Source: Oscillospiraceae bacterium (GTDB taxonomy: Bacteria; Bacillota; Clostridia; Oscillospirales; Ruminococcaceae). Taken from it: DNA of 64,000 bases. Numbering within the stretch: position 1 is the stretch's first letter; the number at the start of each line of letters is the position of its first letter. Below are positions 57,730 to 64,000 of the stretch, one piece after another. Under the pieces are notes generated by a model. It worked only from the letters and a program-made list of their open reading frames with translations, was not told the origin of the DNA and did no database searches. Made by a program: the position numbers and the translations under genes. The stretch spans positions 1-64,000 of the forward strand of contig JAFLUG010000003.1 of NCBI GenBank assembly GCA_022508885.1, read 5' to 3'.

Positions 57730-58545
57730 GTGATAAAGCTTATTGCTTCGGATCTTGACGGAACGCTGCTTGACGATGAAAAACGACTTCCTGGTGACTT
57801 TTTTGAGGTGTTGGACGAGCTATGGGCGCACAGGATAATATTTGTTGTCGCCAGCGGCAGGACGTATTCGGCGGTAGAGCATCTGTTTCCCGAGGAATAT
57901 CGGGATAAGATATCGTATATCTGTGATAACGGAGCCTGTACTTATACAAATGGCTCGGGCAGGGCAGACGGTATCTTTCCGCTTGACAGGGGACTTTACG
58001 AGGAGCTTCTCGAAAAATGCGGGCAGATAGGCGGCTTTGATCTGGTGGTCTGCGCTTCAAGCGGAGTTTTTCATGAAAATGACGATGAAGAGTTTTCGAG
58101 GGATGTTGGTCTATACTATAAACAACACGAAGTAATAGATGATTTTCGTAAGATAGAGGGAGATATCTATAAGCTTGCTATCGGAGATAAGCTTGGAACG
58201 GTAACTCACGGAAAGCCGATAATCGACAGTATCTTCGGCGAGCGGCTCAATGTTCAGGCGTCCGGAGAAGAATGGATGGATGTTATGGCGGGCGGGGTGA
58301 GTAAGGGGCGCGCGCTGAGGGCGCTCCAGGAAAAGCTTGGGATATCACGGGAGGAAACAATGGCCTTCGGGGATTATTTCAATGACGTGGATATGCTCGC
58401 CGCGGCGGAATACAGCTTTTGTATGGAAAACGGAAGCGAAGAGGTAAAAAAGCTGTGCCGTTTTATAGCTCCCGAGGGCGGGGTGACAAAATGTATAAGA
58501 GAGCTTGCTCTTCAAGGTGATACTGATTATTCGAGGAATTTATGA
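57730..58545 (+). CDS. Cof-type HAD family hydrolase
   Basis: LIASDLDGTLLDDEKRLP; GVSKGRALRALQEKLGISREETMAFGDYFNDVDML; GTG start. Confidence 0.94.
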   Translation: MIKLIASDLDGTLLDDEKRLPGDFFEVLDELWAHRIIFVVASGRTYSAVEHLFPEEYRDKISYICDNGACTYTNGSGRADGIFPLDRGLYEELLEKCGQIGGFDLVVCASSGVFHENDDEEFSRDVGLYYKQHEVIDDFRKIEGDIYKLAIGDKLGTVTHGKPIIDSIFGERLNVQASGEEWMDVMAGGVSKGRALRALQEKLGISREETMAFGDYFNDVDMLAAAEYSFCMENGSEEVKKLCRFIAPEGGVTKCIRELALQGDTDYSRNL

Positions 58546-59810
58546 GTATAACTAATATAATCATTATAGTTTCGATGATAGCGTTTTCGGCGTTTTTTTC
58601 CGCGTCCGAGACGGCTATCTCAAGCGTAAACCGCATTCGTCTCAAGAACATGGCGGAAAACGGGAACCGAGGGGCTAAAAGAGCGCTGTCTATCCTTAAC
58701 AAATACGATAAGGCGCTTACGACTATCCTTATCGGAAACAATATCGTTAATATCGCCTGCTCGGCTACGGCAACTATCGTATGCATCGCGCTGGTCGGTG
58801 AGAAGTACGGTTCGCTTGTGTCAACTATCGCGACAACTGTAGTCGTATTGATTTTCGGCGAGGTCATGCCCAAGAGCATTGCCAAGGATCACGCCGAAAC
58901 GGTTGCGATAGGGATATCGGCGGTCATTAAGTTTCTGATGATAATTCTCACTCCGTTTTCGGCGCTGTTTATTTTGCTGAAAAAGGGCGTTTCAAAGCTT
59001 TTTAAGAGCAAGGACTCCGTCAGCGTAACGGAAGAAGAGCTTATGGCGATAATCGACGAGATAGAGGACGAGGGCGTGCTCGAACAGCAGGAAAGCAACC
59101 TTGTGCGCTCGGCGCTTGAGTTTGACGAGATTACAGTAGATGAGATAATAACCCCCCGTGTAAGGATCGTTGCGGTTGAATGTACTGACAGCGCAGAGGA
59201 GGTCCGCGAGAAATTCCTGAGCGAGCAGTATTCGCGAATGCCGGTATATGATAAGACTTTAGACAACATAATAGGTATAATAAACGAAAAGGATTTTATA
59301 AGAGCGTATGAGGAAAGCGGAAGCGACCTTACAGTACGCTCGCTTATACAGGAAACCATCTACTTTCCGCATCTGCTGAAGATATCGGAGGTAATGCGGA
59401 AAATGCAGAAGAAAAAATGCCATATGAGCGTCGTGCTTGACCAGCACGGCGGAACGCTCGGCATTGTGACTATGGAGGACCTGCTTGAAGAGCTTGTTGG
59501 AGAAATTTATGACGAGAGCGACGAGGTCACAAGTCCTATCACGGCTCTTTCCGAAACGGAGTTTGAGGCATACGGAGATGTTTCGCTCAACAGCCTGAGA
59601 AGGTATTTCAGCGGTCTGGGCGTTGAGCTTGACATCAACTGCGAGGCACATACGGTCGCGGGTTGGGTCCTGGAGCTTTTCGGAAGCATACCGAAAAACG
59701 GAGATGTATACGGCGGCGAAGGCTTTGAGATAACCGTTACGGACGCGGCCGACCTGAGGATCAACAAAGTCAGGATAAGGCTTGCCGAGGAAAATGGAAA
59801 CGGGGAGTAG
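58542..59810 (+). CDS. CNNM/HlyC-CorC family transporter-associated protein (DUF21, CBS pair, CorC_HlyC)
   Basis: AFFSASETAISSVNRIRLK; FGEVMPKSIAKDHAE; CBS region TPRVRIVAVEC...MPVYDKTLDNIIGIINEKDF; VLDQHGGTLGIVTMEDLLEELVGEI. Confidence 0.95.
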   Translation: MSITNIIIIVSMIAFSAFFSASETAISSVNRIRLKNMAENGNRGAKRALSILNKYDKALTTILIGNNIVNIACSATATIVCIALVGEKYGSLVSTIATTVVVLIFGEVMPKSIAKDHAETVAIGISAVIKFLMIILTPFSALFILLKKGVSKLFKSKDSVSVTEEELMAIIDEIEDEGVLEQQESNLVRSALEFDEITVDEIITPRVRIVAVECTDSAEEVREKFLSEQYSRMPVYDKTLDNIIGIINEKDFIRAYEESGSDLTVRSLIQETIYFPHLLKISEVMRKMQKKKCHMSVVLDQHGGTLGIVTMEDLLEELVGEIYDESDEVTSPITALSETEFEAYGDVSLNSLRRYFSGLGVELDINCEAHTVAGWVLELFGSIPKNGDVYGGEGFEITVTDAADLRINKVRIRLAEENGNGE

Positions 59811-59858
59811 GCACCTCTAAAACCGGTTTTTCCTCAAATAAGGGTTTTGGAGGTGCCT
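59809..59858 (+). promoter_or_regulatory. Long hairpin overlapping the stop codon of the CNNM gene and the Shine-Dalgarno of the next gene
   Basis: AGGCACCTCTAAAACC ... GGTTTTGGAGGTGCCT; GGAGG at 59849-59853, GTG start at 59863. Confidence 0.65.
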
Positions 59859-59862
59859 TTAA

Positions 59863-60465
59863 GTGAATACCTTTTATATAGTGCTTATCGCGCTTTCGGG
59901 AGGCTATCTCACCGCCCAGCTCTTTGCGTGGATCTTCCGGGGCAAGATCTTTTTCCCCGACGCGGGCGAGCTGTTTACCCAGAAGCAGGACAGCGACCTG
60001 TGGCAGACGGTTTTCCCGAAGAATATGCTGAGGCTTATCATCTGTATTTTTACCGGCTCTGTCAGCGGTCTGCTTATGACAGCGGCGGGGCTTGCGGGCT
60101 GGATGACGATGCTTTTCGGAGCCGCGGCAGGCGTTGTATTTAACTTTCTGATAAGCGTTATCTTTCTTCCGATCTATCTCAAGTTTCACAAAAGCGGCCT
60201 TCCGGACAATTCCGAGCTTGAGGGACTTTCGGGAAAGGTCATTGAGGAGATACTTCCCGACAGCTTCGGAGTAATTGAAGTTAAACACGGACAGCGGTTT
60301 TATCTTTTCCGAGCGGTTTCGGCAAACGAGCGTATCATTGAAAAGGGAAAGGGAGTTACGGTGATCTACGCACAGGAGGATTGCTGCTTTGTAGAAAGCG
60401 ACGAGCATTTGTGCGACGTTCTGTTTCCGCTTGACAGCTATCCCGAAGAGTATTTTAAGAAGTAA
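59863..60465 (+). CDS. Membrane protein with NfeD-like C-terminal OB-type domain
   Basis: Three or so TM segments then LEGLSGKVIEEILPDSFGVIEVKHGQRFYLFRAVSANERIIEKGKGVTVI. Confidence 0.65.
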   Translation: MNTFYIVLIALSGGYLTAQLFAWIFRGKIFFPDAGELFTQKQDSDLWQTVFPKNMLRLIICIFTGSVSGLLMTAAGLAGWMTMLFGAAAGVVFNFLISVIFLPIYLKFHKSGLPDNSELEGLSGKVIEEILPDSFGVIEVKHGQRFYLFRAVSANERIIEKGKGVTVIYAQEDCCFVESDEHLCDVLFPLDSYPEEYFKK

Positions 60466-60472
60466 TGGTTCA

Positions 60473-60506
60473 CAAGGGAAAACTCTTTTGAAAGGGTTTT
60501 CCCTTG
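60473..60506 (+). terminator. Intrinsic terminator
   Basis: CAAGGGAAAAC...GTTTTCCCTTG followed by ATTATTTTT. Confidence 0.75.
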
Positions 60507-60635
60507 ATTATTTTTCAGAATTTTTTGTAAACGAATGTTGTTTAAAGCCGATTATTGTCGGCTTTTCTTTGCACGTTAGGTAAAATTCTACAAAAACTCT
60601 TTGAAAAATAGTACAATATTCGTCGTTTTAGTATA

Positions 60636-60664
60636 TTGCATTATATGATACCTTGTGGTATAAT
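60636..60664 (+). promoter_or_regulatory. Promoter with overlapping PadR-type inverted repeat
   Basis: TTGCAT (60636-60641), 17 nt, TATAAT (60659-60664); ATACC-TTGT-GGTAT (60648-60661) overlaps the -10. Confidence 0.7.
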
Positions 60665-60695
60665 CAGATTAACGAATAAACTCGGAGGTGAAGAA

Positions 60696-61025
60696 ATGAA
60701 TTCCCAGATGAAACGAGGAACCCTTGAAATGTGTGCGCTTTCAGTCATAAGCAAAGATGATTGCTACGGCTATGAAATTGTAAACAGAATTTCCGGATGT
60801 ATGGAGATGACCGAGGGTACAATATATCCGTTAATGAAGCGGTTAAGAGAAGCGGGGCTTATAGACAGCTATATCGTCGAGTCGCCCGAGGGCCCTCCGA
60901 GAAAGTACTATAAACTCACCGAAAAAGGCAGGACCGAGCTTGAAAGGCTTATTGCCGAGTGGAAGGAATTTGAAACAAGCATCGATAAACTTCTGAAAGG
61001 GGATTACAGTAATGATAACGAATAG
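60696..61025 (+). CDS. PadR family transcriptional regulator
   Basis: MKRGTLEMCALSVISKDDCYGYEIVNRISGCMEMTEGTIYPLMKRLREAGLI...GPPRKYYKLTEKG. Confidence 0.96.
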   Translation: MNSQMKRGTLEMCALSVISKDDCYGYEIVNRISGCMEMTEGTIYPLMKRLREAGLIDSYIVESPEGPPRKYYKLTEKGRTELERLIAEWKEFETSIDKLLKGDYSNDNE

Positions 61026-62172
61026 CAAAACGGATTTTTTCGGACAGCTCAAATACGAGCTTGAAAGAATCGGAATGCAGCTTTCGGACGATATCAGGAT
61101 CGATTTTGAGGAGCATTTTTCCGAATGCGAGGACGAGGGCGTTTCCGAAGCCGAAGCCGCAAAGCGTCTGGGTGACGTAAAAGAGATCGCCAGAAATTAT
61201 CTTAACCTCGAAAGCACGAGAATAAACAGCATGGTCGCGCGCGATATCGAGCGCAGAGTAAGCCTGACAAAGCCCGGAAGGGACGTACCCGCCGACCTGT
61301 CGCTTTTAAAGGACAAGCAGGAGGAAAACTACGAGCATATCATCGAGTACACTCCCGAGCATTTTTCCGAGGAGATATATCCTCAGGCGGAAAATTCACA
61401 GCGGCAGAACAGCTTCACTTATACTTCGTCCGCGGCCGCGGGTGATAATTCGACAGACAACAGCTCAGAAAATCCGGATAATTCGCAGAAGTCCGCCGGC
61501 TCGGAAAAAAATGTAGCCGACGCGTTTTCAGACGCAGGAAAGGCGGTAGCCGACGCCGCAAAGGTTACGGGCAACGCGATAGCGGACGCGTTTGGACAAA
61601 GCGGCGTTAAAAATGCGGTCGTCAATGCCGGAAAAACGACTGCCGAGGCTGTAAAAACCGCGGGGCATTCAGCGAAAGAGGCCGTTAAAAACGCTTCGAA
61701 TAATGTTAAAAGCAAATTCGGCGGCGTTCCGCATCCAAGCGACGATATCCGCGAGCATACAAACGACAGCCGCACCGGGACTATCCCCAACAACCCTAAC
61801 AATTACAGCACGAAGAAAGGTTCGTATTTTGTTGATGTAAAGGGACTCAAGCCTGATGTAAACGCGGGAAAGCTTATCGGGGCGATATTGCTGGACGTAT
61901 TTGTGTGGAGCTGGCTTCTTATCACATTGGTGGGTATAATCATAGGGATGTTTTTCGGAGGATTTGAATATATAAACAGTATGGGTCTTCCCGCCTTTGC
62001 GCACAGCCGTCAGTTTTCAAATTACCATGTGATAGTTTCGTTCTTTTTCGCGATAGGACACTGTTCGCTCGGACTTATAATTTCTCTTATAGGTGTATGC
62101 CTTGTAAGTCCCGTTTTAAAGCTTGTAAGGTTTATAGTTAATATGCACCTTAAGGCAATTTACGATTTATAA
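61012..62172 (+). CDS. HAAS/DUF1700 domain membrane protein with Ala-rich repetitive linker
   Basis: FFGQLKYELERIGMQLSDDIRIDFEEHFSECEDEGVSEAEAAKRLGDVKEIARNYL; C-terminal TMs; overlaps padR gene. Confidence 0.85.
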   Translation: MITNSKTDFFGQLKYELERIGMQLSDDIRIDFEEHFSECEDEGVSEAEAAKRLGDVKEIARNYLNLESTRINSMVARDIERRVSLTKPGRDVPADLSLLKDKQEENYEHIIEYTPEHFSEEIYPQAENSQRQNSFTYTSSAAAGDNSTDNSSENPDNSQKSAGSEKNVADAFSDAGKAVADAAKVTGNAIADAFGQSGVKNAVVNAGKTTAEAVKTAGHSAKEAVKNASNNVKSKFGGVPHPSDDIREHTNDSRTGTIPNNPNNYSTKKGSYFVDVKGLKPDVNAGKLIGAILLDVFVWSWLLITLVGIIIGMFFGGFEYINSMGLPAFAHSRQFSNYHVIVSFFFAIGHCSLGLIISLIGVCLVSPVLKLVRFIVNMHLKAIYDL

Positions 62173-62192
62173 GGATCCGGAGGTGAAAAAAG

Positions 62193-63392
62193 ATGTTTAA
62201 AAAATTTTTTGTCGCGTCATTTATTGTTTTGGTACCCGCGTGTGTTTTAAGCTTTATAACTGGTGGAGTATTAAACATTTTCCTGGGTCAGAGGCAGAAC
62301 AGCTATTACAACCAGGAATATGTAGACTCGTCATACTACGATGACGAAACCAAAAGATGGACCGTTTCGGACACGACCAGAGCCTACGATTTCAGTATAG
62401 GAGCGAGAGAAAACCTTACGTTCCAGCTTTCGGGAGTAAACGCCATAATCATGTCGTCCTACGGCGATGAGATATATGTAAGCGTAAAGAACGAAAACGC
62501 GGACCGCGACGCGGAGATAGTGCTTACGACAGAGGGCAACACAAGCACTATTGAGGTACACCCGACCAATATTACATTTAATCCCATGAGCGGCGGCGGA
62601 CTTGTAAGCTGGCTTGAGGATATGTTCGGAAGTAATCCGAAATGCAGCGTATGGGTCGTCGTTCCACAGCGGCTTTATCAGAATCTCACTGTTCAGCAGG
62701 GCTCGGGAAACGTCACTATAAGCAATGTAAACGCGAAATACAATCAGATCGATATCGGCTCGGGAAGCTTCGATATGATAACCGACCCGCGCAATACCGT
62801 ACAAAAGCTGAATGTAAATCTCGGCTCAGGCAAAGCGGTTCTTAAAAACGCGAACACATACGAGCACAACTTTAATATCGGCTCGGGAGAATTTGAGGCA
62901 AGAGGTCTTTCGGGCATAGGCGAGGTAAATATCGGAAGCGGAAGCGTAACACTGTCTTATTCAAATTTCCGCGGCATATTCCTTGAAAAGGGTAGCGGAA
63001 CGCTTAATATGCTTATTCCGCCGCTTACCTCCTCAAGAGTGATTGCCGAGCTTGGTTCGGGAAAGATCGATGTCGCGACAGACACCGCAAACCTGACCTA
63101 TACCGAAAGCGGAGAGTATATTTTCGGCGAAGAGTCGACTGTAAACTTTATAAGAGTAACGAACGGAAGCGGCAATATATATATCAAAAACAACTCGGGC
63201 AATGATTTTGTTGATGTTCCGCTTATTCCCAGCGGCTTAAAGGATAGCGAAGAAAGCTCGGCAACCGAATATAGCTCATCCTTTTCCATAAACAGTTCAA
63301 GCAGTTTAGACTCAACAATACAGGACGTGGGAATACAGTCTGTTCCGGTTGAAAGTTCAGTCGGCTACGTCAATTCTTCCGATATAGCCTGA
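62193..63392 (+). CDS. DUF4097-like beta-strand-repeat protein
   Basis: N-terminal TM and repeating GSGNVTISNV / GSGSFDMI / GSGKAVLKNA / GSGEFEARG / GSGSVTLS pattern; Ser-rich tail. Confidence 0.85.
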   Translation: MFKKFFVASFIVLVPACVLSFITGGVLNIFLGQRQNSYYNQEYVDSSYYDDETKRWTVSDTTRAYDFSIGARENLTFQLSGVNAIIMSSYGDEIYVSVKNENADRDAEIVLTTEGNTSTIEVHPTNITFNPMSGGGLVSWLEDMFGSNPKCSVWVVVPQRLYQNLTVQQGSGNVTISNVNAKYNQIDIGSGSFDMITDPRNTVQKLNVNLGSGKAVLKNANTYEHNFNIGSGEFEARGLSGIGEVNIGSGSVTLSYSNFRGIFLEKGSGTLNMLIPPLTSSRVIAELGSGKIDVATDTANLTYTESGEYIFGEESTVNFIRVTNGSGNIYIKNNSGNDFVDVPLIPSGLKDSEESSATEYSSSFSINSSSSLDSTIQDVGIQSVPVESSVGYVNSSDIA

Positions 63393-63448
63393 ATAAAGTA
63401 ATCATAACCGCAGGAAAATCACATTAAGTTAAGAAAGGATATGTTATC

Positions 63449-64000
63449 ATGGCTGAAAAACAGATCTACAAGTTCACAAACGAAATTACCGAGGTAGAGG
63501 TAAAATCCATCGGCGCGAAGATCATTCTTGTTCCCGCGGACGACGGGGCTATCACCGCCGAGTATGAAAATCCAAAAGACAACCCCAAGTTCTGCGCGGT
63601 CCTGCTTGAAAACAAGCTCAGCTTCAAGGAAACTCCGTTTATAAATATCTTCGGCAACAAAGCGGAAGAGGACTATAAGATCACGGTTTACCTTCCGAAA
63701 AAGGACTTTGCCAAGATCACGGTAACTACCACCCACGGCGGTGTAGACGTCCGCGGCGTAAAGGCGGATAAGTTCGACCTCAACACCGCCTCCGGAGATA
63801 TATTCGTAAATGCAGAGTTCAGCGAGATACGCGTTAAGACTGCCTCGGGCAAAATTACGGTCAAAAACTCTCCCGAAATAACCGCGCGTCTCGTAAAGGT
63901 AAATTCAGCCTCGGGCAATATAGAGATCGACGCCAGGACCGAAAAGTTCTCGATTTGCTCCGCTTCGGGAAATACCGTTTACAACAACGCCTGCGGAGAG
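63449..64000 (+). CDS. DUF4097-like protein (C-terminally truncated by window end)
   Basis: ATG after AAGGAT RBS; MAEKQIYKFTNEITEVEVKSIGAKIILVPADDG...TASGDIFVNAEFSEIRVKTASGKITVKNS...SASGNIEIDA; open to window end. Confidence 0.85.
   Translation, partial: MAEKQIYKFTNEITEVEVKSIGAKIILVPADDGAITAEYENPKDNPKFCAVLLENKLSFKETPFINIFGNKAEEDYKITVYLPKKDFAKITVTTTHGGVDVRGVKADKFDLNTASGDIFVNAEFSEIRVKTASGKITVKNSPEITARLVKVNSASGNIEIDARTEKFSICSASGNTVYNNACGE

Noticed and set aside
59770-60408. 212-aa minus-strand ORF
   Set aside because: Antisense to the NfeD-like gene and the hairpin region; the plus-strand ORF has RBS and TM segments.
1-64000. rRNA, tRNA, transposases, prophage or toxin-antitoxin genes
   Set aside because: None recognised on either strand; intergenic regions are short and explained by promoters, terminators or palindromic repeats.

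Overview
The window reads as a contiguous stretch of a low-to-mid GC Firmicutes (probably Clostridia/Oscillospiraceae-like) chromosome. It is almost entirely protein-coding. I found no rRNA, tRNA, CRISPR array, transposase or phage module.

Recognisable housekeeping blocks:
- prmA - recD2-like helicase - comF - miaB - ylbF - mutS - mutL - miaA - hfq
- yggS - sepF - ylmH (S4) - divIVA - ileS - lspA - rluD-like - HAD - split transketolase
- on the minus strand, murC, PepV-like dipeptidase, VanY, YfhO, argS, DUF1934, ddl, rnr and secG; spoVG on the plus strand

Accessory regions:
- a GntR/ABC transporter/serine hydrolase operon with a palindromic operator
- a flavodoxin-MarR-radical SAM-nitroreductase operon behind a consensus sigma-A promoter
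- two methyl-accepting chemotaxis proteins
- a PadR-HAAS(DUF1700)-DUF4097-DUF4097 module

Most unusual items:
(1) A solitary 1008-aa cytosolic protein that looks like three degenerate FtsK/SpoIIIE/EssC-type modules with eroded Walker motifs, behind a perfect sigma-A promoter.
(2) Two adjacent apparent pseudoenzymes in one operon: an NlpC/P60 domain with its catalytic Cys changed to Ser and its His lost, and a homocitrate-synthase-like TIM barrel lacking the HxH metal site.
(3) A cluster of tight perfect hairpins in a promoter-proximal leader, plus a small palindromic element with terminal inverted repeats between mutS and mutL.

All family calls come from reading the translations; no database search was run.
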